The notes: generated from the sequence alone by a model not told the origin. A stretch of DNA of 64,000 bases from Actinoallomurus purpureus (GCF_024055795.1 NZ_JAMXMY010000008.1:62001-126000); one strand, 5' to 3'. Positions 26,269-36,260 are shown, counted from the stretch's first letter. Made by a program: numbers and translations.

Positions 26269-27483
26269 ATGGACGTTCTCCTCGGACTCGTGATCGGGCT
26301 GGTCGTGGGCACGGTGCTCGGCATCGCCTGGACCCGGAGCCGGACCGCCGTGATCACCGCGCGGGCGAAGGCCGCGGAGGAGAAGCTCGCCTACGTCGAG
26401 GAAGGGCTGGCCGAGCGGTTCCAGGCGCTGTCGGCCCAGGCGCTCGACGCGAGCAACCAGCGCTTCCTCGAACTGGCCGGCACCCGGCTGGCCACCGCCA
26501 ACGCCGAGGCCGCCGGCGAGCTGGACAAGCGCATCGCCCCGCTCCGGGACACGCTCGGCAAGGTCGAGGAGCAGCTACGCGAGGTCGAGACCGGTCGGCG
26601 CGAGTCGCACGCCATGCTGGCCAAGCAGGTGGAGTTCGTGCGGCAGAGCTCCGACCAGCTCCGCAAGGAGACCCAGACGCTCGTACGGGCGCTGCAGCGG
26701 CCGGAGGCGCGCGGGCGGTGGGGAGAGCTTCAGCTGCGCAGGGTGGTGGAGATCTCCGGCATGACCCGGCACTGCGACTTCGACGAGCAGGCCGTCGCGG
26801 AGAACGGGCTTCGTCCCGACATGGTCGTGCGGCTGGCGGGCGGCAAGAACATCGTCGTCGACTCGAAGGTCTCCCTGTCCGCGTATCTGGACGCCGCGGG
26901 CGCGGACGAGCCCGGGGCGTGGGAGGCGCGGCTGGACGCGCACGCCCGGCACCTGCGCGAGCACGTCGACCGGCTGGCCGCGAAGTCGTACTGGCAGTCC
27001 TTCAGCCCGGCCCCGGAGTTCGTGGTGCTGTTCGTGCCGGGCGAGGCGTTCCTGGCGCCCGCGCTGGACCGGGACCCCGGCCTGCTGGAGTACGCGATGC
27101 GCCGCCGGGTGCACATCGCGACGCCCACGACCCTCGTCAGCATGCTGCGCACGGCGCACTACGCCTGGCAGCAGCAGGCGTTGTCGGAGAACGCGCGCGC
27201 GGTGTTCGAACTGGGCCGGGACCTGTACGACCGGCTCGGGACGCTCGGCCGCCACGTCGATCAGCTCGGCAAGTCCCTGACGAACGCCGTCGTCGCCTAC
27301 AACCGGACGATCGGGTCGCTGGAGAGCCGGGTGCTGGTGACCGCGCGCAAGCTCAACGAGCTGGGTGTCACCGACGCCGAGCTCGACCCCCCCACGCCGG
27401 TCGAGGAACCGGCCCGTTCGCCGTCCGCGGCGGAACTGGCCGACGACGCCGAGCAGAACCGCCAAATCCGCCTGCTGCCCTGA
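26269..27483 (+). CDS. rmuC: DNA recombination protein RmuC homologue
   Basis: Putative nuclease-like protein that limits inversions at short inverted repeats in E. coli. The 404 residues begin with one membrane-spanning helix, continue as a coiled coil to about 130, and then carry the RmuC domain: RGRWGELQLRRVVE, then DSKVSL and VLFVPGEAFLAPAL. I chose the ATG (MDVLLG); a GTG eight codons earlier lacks a binding site. The disordered tail ends at the stop with 73 nt to the next gene. Confidence 0.9.
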   Translation: MDVLLGLVIGLVVGTVLGIAWTRSRTAVITARAKAAEEKLAYVEEGLAERFQALSAQALDASNQRFLELAGTRLATANAEAAGELDKRIAPLRDTLGKVEEQLREVETGRRESHAMLAKQVEFVRQSSDQLRKETQTLVRALQRPEARGRWGELQLRRVVEISGMTRHCDFDEQAVAENGLRPDMVVRLAGGKNIVVDSKVSLSAYLDAAGADEPGAWEARLDAHARHLREHVDRLAAKSYWQSFSPAPEFVVLFVPGEAFLAPALDRDPGLLEYAMRRRVHIATPTTLVSMLRTAHYAWQQQALSENARAVFELGRDLYDRLGTLGRHVDQLGKSLTNAVVAYNRTIGSLESRVLVTARKLNELGVTDAELDPPTPVEEPARSPSAAELADDAEQNRQIRLLP

Positions 27484-27556
27484 CGTCGTGTCGCGAGACG
27501 CGGCGTACTGAACGGGTTACCGTGGACGAAGGCACTGTCGACCCTGGGGCGGGCTG

Positions 27557-28201
27557 GTGGCAACGGACACGCGCGGAGATCCGGATACGGTCTCCGCTCC
27601 GGAGCGTCGGGTGAGGCGGCGTCCGACCGCGACCCCGGTGGAGCCTTCACGGACCCGTTCGGCCGTCGCACTGACCGGCCGGGGCGGCGCCGTCGTGGTG
27701 TTCGTGTGCACGCTGCTCGGCGCGGTGATCGGCGGGCTGTTCGGGCTGCGGGAGGCGCAGGGCCTCCTGTTCGTCGTCGGGTGCCTGCTGGCGGCGCTGG
27801 CGACCCGCCGCACGGACCTGCTCACGCTGGTGGTGACTCCGCCGCTGTTGTTCTTCCTGGTGAGCCTGCTGTCGGCGGTCACCGGATCGATCGGTGAGAA
27901 GTCCTTCCTGCTGAGCACCGTGGTGACCGTGGCGGCGAAGCTCACCTCGAGCGTGCCGTGGCTGTTCCTCGGCGCGGTGCTCGTCGTGCTGATCGCGGTT
28001 CCCCGGGGGCTGCCCGCCAACCTGCGCGAGCTGCGTGCCAGGGTCGCGGCCGACAATCCGTTCCGCGGCCGCACCTCCCTGCGCGGCCGGAAGAGCAACG
28101 AGGACGACGACCCGGTCCGGTGGGACGAGAGCCCCGGAGGAAGGCTCCCCGCCGCGAAGGCCTCGCCCGCAGAGGACCCAGAGGACACCGCGGGCGAGTG
28201 A
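27557..28201 (+). CDS. DUF6542 membrane protein
   Basis: A 214-residue protein with a basic N-terminus, about four hydrophobic helices between 40 and 155, and a charged, likely disordered tail. The order ychF, DUF6542, ispH is conserved in Actinobacteria (Rv1111c occupies this position in M. tuberculosis), which supports the call. Function is unknown; a cell-envelope or isoprenoid-related role is only suggested by location. Start GTG; it converges on ispH with only 7 nt between stops. Confidence 0.75.
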   Translation: MATDTRGDPDTVSAPERRVRRRPTATPVEPSRTRSAVALTGRGGAVVVFVCTLLGAVIGGLFGLREAQGLLFVVGCLLAALATRRTDLLTLVVTPPLLFFLVSLLSAVTGSIGEKSFLLSTVVTVAAKLTSSVPWLFLGAVLVVLIAVPRGLPANLRELRARVAADNPFRGRTSLRGRKSNEDDDPVRWDESPGGRLPAAKASPAEDPEDTAGE

Positions 28202-28208
28202 CTCCCGG

Positions 28209-29156
28209 CTACGCCGACCGCAGGTCGCGGCGGAGCTCGTGCGGGAGAGCGAAGATCATCCGCTCGCGCACCGACTCGACCTCCTCCACGGTGTCGAAGC
28301 CGAACTCGCCGAGGCGGGCCAGCACGCCCTCGATCAGTTCTTCCGGCACCGACGCGCCGCTCGTCAGGCCCACCGTGCCGACCCCGTCGAGCCATGCGGG
28401 ATCGATCTGCTCGGCGTAGTCGACGAGGTACGCGGCGTCGGCACCGTGGTCCTTGGCCACCTCGACGAGACGCTTGGAGTTGGAGGAGTTCTCCGAGCCG
28501 ACCACGATGACCAGCTGGGACTCGGCGGCGATCTCCTTCACCGCGACCTGGCGGTTCTGGGTGGCGTAGCAGATGTCGTCCGACGGCGGGTCGATGAGCT
28601 TGGGGAACCGCGCGCGGAGGGCCTCGACCGTGGCCTTCGTCTCGTCGACCGACAGCGTGGTCTGGGAGAGCCACACGACCTTCTCCGGATCGCGCACCCG
28701 GACGTTCGCGACGTCGTCGGGTCCGTCGACGAGCTTGATGTGCTCCGGGGCCTCGCCGCTCGTGCCGATGACCTCCTCGTGGCCCTCGTGCCCGATCAGG
28801 AGGATGTCGTAGTCGTCGGCGGCGAACCGCCGGGCCTCCTTGTGGACCTTCGTGACCAGCGGACAGGTGGCGTCGATCGTACGGAGCGCGAGTCCGGCCG
28901 CCTCCTCGTGGACGACCGGGGCGACCCCGTGCGCGGAGAAGACGACGATGGCGCCCTCGGGGACCTCGTCGGTCTCCTCGACGAAGACGGCTCCGCGTTC
29001 TTCCAGGGTCTTCACGACGTGGACGTTGTGCACGATCTGCTTGCGGACGTAGATGGGCGCGCCGTATCGCTCGAGCGCCCGCTCCACCGCCTGCACCGCA
29101 CGATCCACGCCCGCGCAGTAGCCGCGCGGCTTGGCCAGAAGAACCCGACGAGTCAT
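28209..29156 (-). CDS. ispH: 4-hydroxy-3-methylbut-2-enyl diphosphate reductase
   Basis: Last step of the MEP isoprenoid pathway, making IPP and DMAPP from HMBPP with a [4Fe-4S] cluster. The three cluster cysteines are visible in [15 protein letters not shown] and ICYATQNRQ, with the catalytic TSGASVPE segment near the end. The product is about 315 residues with the chosen ATG (MTRRVLLA); an ATG three codons earlier is equally possible. A much longer in-frame extension into the divergent gene is not credible. Confidence 0.96.
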   Translation of the reverse strand: MTRRVLLAKPRGYCAGVDRAVQAVERALERYGAPIYVRKQIVHNVHVVKTLEERGAVFVEETDEVPEGAIVVFSAHGVAPVVHEEAAGLALRTIDATCPLVTKVHKEARRFAADDYDILLIGHEGHEEVIGTSGEAPEHIKLVDGPDDVANVRVRDPEKVVWLSQTTLSVDETKATVEALRARFPKLIDPPSDDICYATQNRQVAVKEIAAESQLVIVVGSENSSNSKRLVEVAKDHGADAAYLVDYAEQIDPAWLDGVGTVGLTSGASVPEELIEGVLARLGEFGFDTVEEVESVRERMIFALPHELRRDLRSA

Positions 29157-29317
29157 GTGTTCCATGGTAGGTGTGATCGGAGTGCCCCGGTTTCGGGCGC
29201 AGAAAAACGCGGCCACTGCGCGTGACGGCGCTGCGCCGTAGGGCAGAGTGGTGGATAACAGAGCCGTCATACCGACCAGTCCGCGTCCGCGGGGCTGGAG
29301 GGGGAGCTGAAACAACG

Positions 29318-30316
29318 ATGACACGATCGCCGCGCCGCATGAAGGAGCAAGTCCAGGAGACCGTCAGTGAGCTCCCCATCCACGCCGCCCGGCTGGCCGT
29401 GATGGGCGTCGGCCAGGCGCTGCTGCTCACCGACCGTGTCCGCAAGGATTACAAGGAGGCTCGTGAGTCGGGTCTCGGGCCGGTGCTGGGCCGGCTGCGC
29501 GACGACGCCGAGGACCTGACCGGCCGGCTCGTGGGCAAGGTGACCGGGCGGTCCGCTCCCGACGGAGGGGCGGGTGAAGGCGGCGCGCCGACCCCGGCGA
29601 GCTCCGAGATCGCCGTGGGCAAGCCGGGTGGTGCCGGCCGTACGCGCCCGGCGGCGAGCCGCACGAAGCCGTCCACAGCGGCACAGGCCAAGCCGGCCCC
29701 GGCCACGGGCAAGCCCTCGTCCCGGGCGAAGGGTGCCGCCGCGCCGGCCTCGCGTCCGGGCACCGCCGAGCGCCAGGCCAAGATCACAGAGGCGAAACCG
29801 ACCGGGACGAAGACGACGGAGGCGAAGCCGGCCAAGCCCGCGCCCGCTCCCAAGCCCGCCCCGGCGCGGCCCGAGAAGACCACGACGCCGACCGCCGAGA
29901 AACCCGCCACGGCCGCCCCCGCGAAGGAGACGCCGCCGCCCTCGGCTCCGGCCGAGGAGAAGACCTCTCCCGCCACGGGCACGCGCCCCGCCGGGACCAC
30001 GGCTGCGGCCGCCGCTCCGGCCAAGGAGGAGAAGCCCGCCCCGGCCGAGGGGACTGCGGCAAGCGCTCCGGCGCCGAAGGCGGAGGCCGCCCGGAACGCG
30101 GGCACGACCGCGCCGAGCACCGCGCCGGCGTCCGGCGATGAGCTGCCGATCCCTGACTACGACCACGCGTCGATCGCCTCCGTACGGGCCCGGCTGCGCA
30201 ACCTGAACGTGCGCCAGGTCAACGAGTTGCGGGACTACGAACGGGCGCACTCGGCACGCGCCGAGTTCCTGCGCATGTACGAGAACCGCATCGCCAAGCT
30301 CCGCAGCGGGGACTGA
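29318..30316 (+). CDS. Lipid-droplet-associated-like protein with Ala/Lys/Pro-rich core
   Basis: A 332-residue protein: an amphipathic N-terminal region of about 75 residues, a long low-complexity Lys/Pro/Ala middle (100-270), and a conserved-looking C-terminal helical segment ending [12 protein letters not shown]. Position divergent from ispH matches Rv1109c, annotated as lipid-droplet associated in mycobacteria. The C-terminal [19 protein letters not shown] pattern fits that family. The ATG follows GGAG; an upstream start overlapping the ispH leader was rejected. It may bind membrane or nucleoid; not proven. Confidence 0.72.
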   Translation: MTRSPRRMKEQVQETVSELPIHAARLAVMGVGQALLLTDRVRKDYKEARESGLGPVLGRLRDDAEDLTGRLVGKVTGRSAPDGGAGEGGAPTPASSEIAVGKPGGAGRTRPAASRTKPSTAAQAKPAPATGKPSSRAKGAAAPASRPGTAERQAKITEAKPTGTKTTEAKPAKPAPAPKPAPARPEKTTTPTAEKPATAAPAKETPPPSAPAEEKTSPATGTRPAGTTAAAAAPAKEEKPAPAEGTAASAPAPKAEAARNAGTTAPSTAPASGDELPIPDYDHASIASVRARLRNLNVRQVNELRDYERAHSARAEFLRMYENRIAKLRSGD

Positions 30317-30324
30317 GCGGGCCT

Positions 30325-30367
30325 GCCCCGTTCGCTTCCCCGGTGCCGCCGGGGAAGCGAACGGGGC
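30325..30367. terminator. 18-19 bp hairpin terminator
   Basis: Arms 30325-30343 and 30349-30367 are perfectly complementary around a 5-nt loop, 9 nt after the preceding stop. It lies between convergent genes and probably serves both. Confidence 0.85.
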
Positions 30368-30377
30368 GGCGATAACG

Positions 30378-30411
30378 ACGGCCGTGACCGGGTGCACCCG
30401 GTCACGGCCGT
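30378..30411. repeat. 34-bp perfect palindrome
   Basis: A perfectly self-complementary 34-base sequence (half-site ACGGCCGTGACCGGGTG, centre TGCA), 10 nt after the preceding hairpin. As RNA it folds on either strand. It may be the terminator for the minus-strand membrane gene or a protein-binding site. Confidence 0.8.
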
Positions 30412-30477
30412 CCCGCTCCGGCAGGGCGCGCGCCACTCCCTCCGCACCCGCTGAACGCGGGATCAGGAGGGGAGGGC

Positions 30478-31476
30478 TCAGGCCCGTGCCCGGACGCCCC
30501 GGCGGCCCATGACGACCATCACCCCTACCAACAGGGCCTGGACCCCCCAGATCGCTGCCGAGAGCATCGGCGGGCCGATACCGTCGGCCATCGCGCGGTA
30601 GGCCTCGGGGCCGACGTTCGCCAGGAGGAACAGCGCCGCAGCCAGCGACCAGCGCAGATCCCGGGTCACCGCGGTCGCCCAGACCCCGCAGGCCAGCAGG
30701 AGCATCGTCAGCGCGTTACGGACCACACCGAGTAGCGGGAGGTAGTCGGTGATCGAGTGACACCCGGCGGCAGGGTCGCAGAACGTCTCGGGACGGGAAC
30801 CCACCGGGATATGCAGATGCCAGGCCGCCCAGGCGATGATCAGTGCGGCGAGCCACCACCACGAACGACTCCGCGGCCTGGCCGGGCGGCCTACGGCAAG
30901 GATGAGCAAGGCGGCCGCCATGACGACGCACCCGGTGACGGCCGTCACATCGCCGTACATCGGACCGAAGCCCGGCACCACGTTAAGGATCGGCTCCGAT
31001 CCGATCGACGCACGGTTCACCTGAGACGCCTCGATCAGCGCGAGGGGCAGAGCCATCCAAAGTCGGTTGCGCAGCAGGGCCAGGAAGATGACGAGGGGGC
31101 CGACCACCCATCCCGTGGACGGATTCCAGAGTCCCATGTCGAGGAACCTGAGATCCGAGAAGAGATTGGCCAGGGCGATGAGGAATGCGCCCAGGGCCAA
31201 GCCGTCGGCCCACCACGGCGCAGGATGCGCGGTGCGCTCGCGGAGGCGTGTCGCCAGGCCGCCGCCGATCAGGCCGACGGCCTCGCGGACGGGCGGCCGG
31301 CGGCGCCCCGCGGAGATCTCCAGCAGCGTTCCGACGATCTCCTCTCCGTGCGCGGCGCGATAGGCGGGCGGGTACGCCCGCAGCAGCCGGCGGTACCAGG
31401 ACTCCGGACCCCGACCCGCTCTTTCTCCACCCGGGTCCTCGGCTCCCGAGTCGTCGCGCGCTTCCGGCCCCCTCAT
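30478..31476 (-). CDS. Membrane protein with permease-prefix-like N-terminus, PadR partner
   Basis: A 332-residue integral membrane protein. The N-terminal motif WYRRLLRAYPPAYRAAHGEE is of the type found in front of permease-like proteins that lie beside PadR regulators. About seven hydrophobic helices follow, between 95 and 325. Its ATG overlaps the PadR stop by 4 nt, so it is the regulator's co-transcribed target. No transport motif is visible; function unknown. Confidence 0.72.
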   Translation of the reverse strand: MRGPEARDDSGAEDPGGERAGRGPESWYRRLLRAYPPAYRAAHGEEIVGTLLEISAGRRRPPVREAVGLIGGGLATRLRERTAHPAPWWADGLALGAFLIALANLFSDLRFLDMGLWNPSTGWVVGPLVIFLALLRNRLWMALPLALIEASQVNRASIGSEPILNVVPGFGPMYGDVTAVTGCVVMAAALLILAVGRPARPRSRSWWWLAALIIAWAAWHLHIPVGSRPETFCDPAAGCHSITDYLPLLGVVRNALTMLLLACGVWATAVTRDLRWSLAAALFLLANVGPEAYRAMADGIGPPMLSAAIWGVQALLVGVMVVMGRRGVRARA

Positions 31477-31784
31477 GAGAGCGCCGTCCCAGGCCGTCCG
31501 AACACGATCCTGACCGCTCGCGCCATGCGCTTCGCCTCCTCGGTGACGGCCTCGGCGCCGTCCTCGGTGATCCGGAAGTAGCGGCGGGGCCGCCCGCCGA
31601 CGGTCTCCTCACGGTCCACGGCGATCAGGCCGGCGCCGGCCAGCCGGTCGAGCGCGCCGTAGAGGGTGCCGACGGCGAGCCGTACCCGGCCGCCGGACTG
31701 CTCCTCGGTGCGCTTGATGATCGCGTAACCGTGCAGGGGACCGTCGAGGAGCGCCGCCAGAATGAAGTAGGTGGGTTCGCTCAT
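31473..31784 (-). CDS. PadR-family transcriptional regulator
   Basis: A 103-residue winged-helix regulator. It shows the family pattern: short helix (TYFILAALLDGPLHGYAII), then AVGTLYGALDRLAGAGLI for the recognition helix, and the GGRPRRYFRITEDG wing. The ATG giving MSEPTYF is preferred as the usual PadR start; two upstream in-frame starts exist. A candidate operator sits just upstream. It probably represses itself and the coupled membrane gene. Confidence 0.9.
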   Translation of the reverse strand: MSEPTYFILAALLDGPLHGYAIIKRTEEQSGGRVRLAVGTLYGALDRLAGAGLIAVDREETVGGRPRRYFRITEDGAEAVTEEAKRMARAVRIVFGRPGTALS

Positions 31785-31802
31785 CGACCGCATGACGCCG
31801 AA

Positions 31803-31827
31803 CAATACATCGGCTCACGAAGTATTG
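31803..31827. promoter_or_regulatory. Candidate PadR operator (CAATAC-N13-GTATTG)
   Basis: A perfect 6-bp inverted repeat with 13-nt spacing in the 57-bp gap between padR and xseA. It is AT-rich compared with its surroundings and about 20 nt upstream of the PadR start, so it suits autoregulation; it could also influence xseA. Confidence 0.45.
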
Positions 31828-31841
31828 GCTAGGCTTCCGCC

Positions 31842-33047
31842 ATGGCGTTGGAAACCTCACCGGAGTCACCCACCCCGGTCCGCACCGTCCTGCAGCTCGT
31901 CGGCGGCTGGATCGCCAAGCTCGGCAGGATCTGGGTCGAAGGACAGATCACCGAGCTGAACCGCCGGGCCGGCACCGTGTACTTCACACTGCGCGATCCG
32001 GTGGCCAACGTCTCGGTGCGGGTCGTCTGCCCGCGCGCGGTGTGCGACAACGCCGGTCCGGCCGTGGTGGACGGCGCGCGGGTCGTCATCCACGCCAAAC
32101 CGGACTTCTATATCAACCGCGGTTCGTTCGCGCTGTCGGCGTTCGAGATCCGGCCGGTGGGCGTGGGCGAACTACTGGCCCGGCTCGAGCGCCTCAAGCA
32201 ACTCCTCACCGCCGAAGGGGTGTTCAACGCCGAGCGCAAGCGGCCGCTGCCCTTCCTGCCCGGCACGATCGGGCTGATCTGCGGCCGTGACTCCGCCGCC
32301 GAACGCGACGTGCTGGACAACTCCCGGCGCCGCTGGCCCGCCGTCCGGTTCACCGTGGAGAACACCCCCGTCCAGGGGTCGTACGCGGTGAGCGAGATCA
32401 TCGACGCGCTCCACCGGCTGGACGCCGCCCCCGACGTGGACGTGATCATCATCGCGCGTGGGGGCGGGTCCCTGGAGGACCTGCTGCCGTTCAGCGACGA
32501 GGCACTCGTCCGGGCCGTGGCCGCCGCCCGTACGCCGGTCGTCTCCGCGATCGGCCACGAGCAGGACACTCCGCTGCTCGACTACGTCGCCGACGTGCGC
32601 GCCTCCACCCCGACCGACGCGGCCAAGAAGACCGTGCCGGACGTCCGCGAGCAGCTCACGCTGATCGGGCAGCTGCGCGACCGGGGGCGTCGCTGCCTGT
32701 CCGGGCGGGTGGAACGCGAGGTCCAGTGGCTGACGGGGATGCGTTCCCGGCCCGCGCTCGCCGATCCGGCCCGGGAGATCGAGCGGCAGACGGAGGGCGT
32801 CGCGACCCTGCGCGACCGGTCCCGGCGCTGCCTGGCCGCGGCGCTCGACCGGGCGGGTGACGGCCTCTCCCACACGCGGGCGCGGCTCGTCGCCCTCTCC
32901 CCGGCGGCCACGCTCGAACGCGGCTACGCGATCGCGCAGCGCCCGGACGAGTCCGTCGTACGGGCGGCGGCGGACGTGCGGAAGGACGACGAACTGCTCG
33001 TCCGGTTCAAGGACGGCCGGATCACCGTGCGCGTCGACTCGGCCTGA
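31842..33047 (+). CDS. xseA: Exodeoxyribonuclease VII large subunit
   Basis: Catalytic subunit of the single-strand-specific exonuclease that degrades damaged ends to oligonucleotides. The 401 residues have an N-terminal OB fold ([20 protein letters not shown]), the nuclease core ([40 protein letters not shown]), a coiled-coil arm and the C-terminal LERGYAI segment. It is separated from xseB by an unrelated gene, which is unusual. Confidence 0.96.
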   Translation: MALETSPESPTPVRTVLQLVGGWIAKLGRIWVEGQITELNRRAGTVYFTLRDPVANVSVRVVCPRAVCDNAGPAVVDGARVVIHAKPDFYINRGSFALSAFEIRPVGVGELLARLERLKQLLTAEGVFNAERKRPLPFLPGTIGLICGRDSAAERDVLDNSRRRWPAVRFTVENTPVQGSYAVSEIIDALHRLDAAPDVDVIIIARGGGSLEDLLPFSDEALVRAVAAARTPVVSAIGHEQDTPLLDYVADVRASTPTDAAKKTVPDVREQLTLIGQLRDRGRRCLSGRVEREVQWLTGMRSRPALADPAREIERQTEGVATLRDRSRRCLAAALDRAGDGLSHTRARLVALSPAATLERGYAIAQRPDESVVRAAADVRKDDELLVRFKDGRITVRVDSA

Positions 33048-33181
33048 GGCCCCGGGGCGCTTCCGAATCGGAATGCGCATCCGTCACATCGGTCGCAAAG
33101 ATATGGTCTTGTCACAGTATTTCCCACTTCGGGCCGATCGCGGACAGCTGCAGGAGCCCGAGATCTCGTGAAGGACCTCCG

Positions 33182-33967
33182 TTGACCCAGCCTCCGCCGT
33201 ACCCGCAGCAGCCCTCCCCCGGCCCCTACGGCGGGCAGCCCTACCAAGGCGGCCCCCAGGACCACCCTCAGCCCTACCCCGGCCCGCAGTACCCCCAGCA
33301 GCCGTATCAGGGGCAGCAGGGACAACCCCCCGCGCAGGGGGGCTACCAGCAGGCGTACCCCGCCGGGCAGGGGCACCAGGGGCCGTACCCGGCGGGCCAG
33401 GGCTACCAGCAGGCCTATCAGGGCCAGGCCGCCGCGTACCCGGGCCAGCCGAACGCCTACCAGGCTCAGCCGCAGGCATATCAGGGGCAGCCGCAGGCCT
33501 ACCAGGGGCAGCATGCCGGGTACCAGCAGGCTCCGGCCGGCCACCCGGCACCGATGGGGGGCCCGTACGCCGGTGATGGTCTGGCCTGCCGGGTCTGCGC
33601 CGCCACGCCCGCGGTGAAGGCCACGTTCCGCGGGGTCGTAGGCGCGATCGTCATGCACACCATCTGGACGGCCACCGGACCGTTCTGCCGCGACTGCGGT
33701 CAGGCGACGTTCCGCAAGCAGACCGCGAGGACGCTCGCCGGCGGCTGGTGCAGCATCGGCGCGCTGGTGCTGGCCCCGTTCTTCCTGCTGTTCAACGTCA
33801 TCGCCCGCGGCAAGGTCGTGAACCTGCCCGCGCCGCAGCGCGCCGCCGGCGGCCCGGCGCCCCTGGAGCCCGGCAAGCCGGTGTTCCAGCGGCCGACCGC
33901 CTACGTCTATCCGGTGATCTTCTTCCTGTTCTGCATGCTCCTGCTCATCGGCATCCTGGCCCGCTGA
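33182..33967 (+). CDS. Tyr/Gln/Pro/Gly-repeat protein with zinc-ribbon-like and membrane segments
   Basis: A 261-residue protein of unknown function. The first 130 residues are low-complexity repeats built on AYQGQ and QPYQG units. Then come CRVC and CRDC pairs about 30 residues apart, a likely zinc ribbon, followed by a hydrophobic helix (about 195-213). A second helix ends at the C-terminus. The start is TTG after AAGGACCTCCG. It sits between xseA and xseB on the same strand, so the two nuclease subunits are not adjacent. Its repeats resemble the tail of the DUF4282 protein near 4.4 kb. Confidence 0.72.
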   Translation: MTQPPPYPQQPSPGPYGGQPYQGGPQDHPQPYPGPQYPQQPYQGQQGQPPAQGGYQQAYPAGQGHQGPYPAGQGYQQAYQGQAAAYPGQPNAYQAQPQAYQGQPQAYQGQHAGYQQAPAGHPAPMGGPYAGDGLACRVCAATPAVKATFRGVVGAIVMHTIWTATGPFCRDCGQATFRKQTARTLAGGWCSIGALVLAPFFLLFNVIARGKVVNLPAPQRAAGGPAPLEPGKPVFQRPTAYVYPVIFFLFCMLLLIGILAR

Positions 33968-34056
33968 CCCCGGATCTCCCCGGCTCGCCGGGGCGGACAC
34001 GTGCGCGTCGAACCGTGATGGGTGAGGCGATCGCACGCTGCCCTTAGGGTTGGAGT

Positions 34057-34293
34057 GTGGCGGAGGAGAAACCGGAGCTGTCCTACGAACAGGCGCGCGA
34101 CGAGTTGACGGACGTCGTACGGCGCCTCGAGGCGGGCGGGCTCACGCTCGAGGAGTCCCTGGCGCTCTGGGAGCGCGGCGAACGGCTGGCCGCGATCTGT
34201 GAGGAGTGGCTCGAGGGCGCCCGGGCCAGGCTCGCCGCGGCCATGGCGGAGCGCGCCGAGCCCGCCGACCGCCAGGAGGGTGCGCCCTTCTGA
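34057..34293 (+). CDS. xseB: Exodeoxyribonuclease VII small subunit
   Basis: The 78-residue accessory subunit of exonuclease VII. It has the standard helical hairpin [19 protein letters not shown], then [16 protein letters not shown]. The start is GTG after TTGGAGT. Normal length. It lies 1 kb downstream of xseA, on the same strand but after the zinc-ribbon gene. Confidence 0.95.
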   Translation: MAEEKPELSYEQARDELTDVVRRLEAGGLTLEESLALWERGERLAAICEEWLEGARARLAAAMAERAEPADRQEGAPF

Positions 34294-34397
34294 GCCGGTC
34301 CGACGCCGGACCACCGGCCGGACCACGGGTCCGTACCCGGACGCCGGGGCCGGTGGCCGCACCGGGACGCGAGGCCGACGGCCGAACCGCACGGGCG

Positions 34398-34434
34398 GCC
34401 CGGCGCGCCGGGCGCACGACCGCGACGGTCGCGG
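34398..34434. terminator. Paired hairpins between xseB and the response regulator
   Basis: A 16-bp perfect palindrome (34398-34413) is followed by a 7-bp stem with a 1-nt spacer (34420-34434), in the gap between two convergent genes. A bidirectional terminator is likely. Confidence 0.5.
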
Positions 34435-34443
34435 GCCGGGTGA

Positions 34444-35082
34444 TCAGGAGTTCGACGTGCCGAGCCAGCGGGCGATCGCCGCGGCACGCGTACGCACGCC
34501 GAGTTTGGCGTAGATACGGCTGACGTGGTTCTTGACGGTCTTCTCGGACAGGACCAGTTCGTCGGCGATCTCGAGGTTCGAGCGTCCCTGCGTGATGAGC
34601 CGCATCACCTCGACCTCGCGCGTGGACAGGCCCAGCCCCCCGTCTCCGGCCGGAGAGGCCCCGGAGGCGCATTGCAGGGACTGCACCACCACCCGGGCGG
34701 CCACCGCGGACAGCGGGTTGGCCCGGCCCGCCACGACGTCGCGGATCGCCACGACGAGGTCGTCCGGGGAGAAGGACCCGTGGACGAGGTAGCCGCACGC
34801 CCCGGCCTGGATGGAGCCCCGGATCGACTCGGAGTCCTCGTTGTAGGACAGCATGAGGACCCGGGTGATCGTGGCGAGCGTACGGGCCGCCCGCACGCCG
34901 TCGACCTCGGGCATGCGCACGTCGAGAAGGACGAGGTCGGGCCGCAGTTGCCGGGCCAGTTCGATGGCCTGGCGGCCGTCACCGGCCGTCGCGAGCACCT
35001 TGACGTCGTCGGCGGTCTCCAGCAGGGCGACGAGCCCCATGAGCACCACCGGGTTGTCATCCACCACCATGACGCTGATCAT
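34444..35082 (-). CDS. NarL/FixJ-type response regulator
   Basis: DNA-binding partner of the adjacent histidine kinase. The 212 residues carry a receiver domain (acidic DD near residue 8, phospho-acceptor Asp in [13 protein letters not shown], then SYNED and the conserved-position switch region) and a C-terminal LuxR-type HTH ([18 protein letters not shown] to [15 protein letters not shown]). The chosen ATG overlaps the kinase stop by 4 nt. Targets are unknown; the upstream VWA-protein operon is the natural candidate. Confidence 0.93.
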   Translation of the reverse strand: MISVMVVDDNPVVLMGLVALLETADDVKVLATAGDGRQAIELARQLRPDLVLLDVRMPEVDGVRAARTLATITRVLMLSYNEDSESIRGSIQAGACGYLVHGSFSPDDLVVAIRDVVAGRANPLSAVAARVVVQSLQCASGASPAGDGGLGLSTREVEVMRLITQGRSNLEIADELVLSEKTVKNHVSRIYAKLGVRTRAAAIARWLGTSNS

Positions 35083-36260
35083 CGAACCGCCTCCCGTGCT
35101 CCGTGAATCTCCGGCAGGCTCACCGTGAGGGTGCTGCCGTTGCCGGGTGAGGACGTCAGGGTCAGCACGCCGCCGGCCCGTCTGGCCCGTTCTCCCATTC
35201 CGAGGACGCCGTAGTGACCGTCCCGTGCCAGGGCGCCCGTCAGGTCGGCCATGTCGGGCGGGCACTCGAAGCCCTTGCCGTCGTCGCGTACCGACAACTC
35301 CACGCCACGGCCTGTCGCCGTCAAGGTGACCTTCACCCTCGCGGCGGCGGCGTGGCGTTCCACGTTGGTCAGCGCCTCCTTCAGGATCGCCAGTGTCTCC
35401 GCTCGCCGGACGGGCGGGAGCCGCACGTCGTCGTCCACCTCGATCTCCACCGTGATCGCGGTGGTCGCCTCCCAGTCCGCGGTCATCTGCCGGACCGCGT
35501 CGGCGAGCGACCGGCCCTGCCCTTCATCCCGCAGGCCGGCGATGAGCTCCCTGGCCTCGGCCACCGCGATCTTCACACCGGCCGCGATGTTCTCCGCCTC
35601 CTGCTCGGCGCGGGGCGGCGACTTGCGCACCCACGCCGGCAGCGCGGCCGCCGACAGCGCGACGCCGTGCAGCGTCTTGGCCAGGGAGTCGTGCATGTCG
35701 CGGGCGAGCCGCAAGCGCTCCTCCGCCGACGCCGCGATCACCTCAGCCCGCCGCCGGGCCTCTTCCGCCTCCGCGAACTGTTCGAGCAGCCGGTGCACGG
35801 CGATGCCGGTGCATCCGGCCACCGGGTAGAAGACCGGCAGCGCGATCACCGCCTGGAGGTTGACGTTCTGGATCGCCCGTGCGGCGAGGTCGTACAGCGC
35901 GATCTGCAGTGCGCAGACGAACAGCAGTCCCCGCCACTCGTACAGCACTCCGGCGAGCGCCGAGGTGACCACGCTGAACAGGAAGAACGGACCGAAGGCG
36001 CCGGCGGGCTCCAGCACGAGGTAGGCCGCGGCGGCGTCCACCACCAGTGTGAGCGGACTGCGGGCGAGCAGCGGCAGCAGCCGACTCGGCGCCTGCGCCA
36101 CCGCGATCGAGATGACGGCCACGACGCCCATCGGGACGAGCTCCGCGGAGGTGAACTTCGCGCTCGGCACGAGGACCACGGCCATCGCGAGCAACAGCAG
36201 ACGTGCGTACATCAACAGCCGGACGGTGACGTTCAGCCGCGAGGACAGGGTGCCGTTCAT
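35079..36260 (-). CDS. HisKA_3-type sensor histidine kinase
   Basis: A 393-residue membrane kinase. Four or five transmembrane helices occupy residues 10-160, without a large outer loop, suggesting sensing in the membrane or through a partner. The dimerisation and phosphoacceptor segment is [16 protein letters not shown]. The HATPase domain includes [13 protein letters not shown] and VRDDGKGF. It follows the VWA protein gene by 3 nt and overlaps the response regulator, so the three form one operon. Confidence 0.93.
   Translation of the reverse strand: MNGTLSSRLNVTVRLLMYARLLLLAMAVVLVPSAKFTSAELVPMGVVAVISIAVAQAPSRLLPLLARSPLTLVVDAAAAYLVLEPAGAFGPFFLFSVVTSALAGVLYEWRGLLFVCALQIALYDLAARAIQNVNLQAVIALPVFYPVAGCTGIAVHRLLEQFAEAEEARRRAEVIAASAEERLRLARDMHDSLAKTLHGVALSAAALPAWVRKSPPRAEQEAENIAAGVKIAVAEARELIAGLRDEGQGRSLADAVRQMTADWEATTAITVEIEVDDDVRLPPVRRAETLAILKEALTNVERHAAAARVKVTLTATGRGVELSVRDDGKGFECPPDMADLTGALARDGHYGVLGMGERARRAGGVLTLTSSPGNGSTLTVSLPEIHGAREAVR

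Noticed and set aside
29157-29324. Extended N-terminus for IspH
   Set aside because: The extra residues precede the conserved start, overlap the divergent gene and have no homology-like content.
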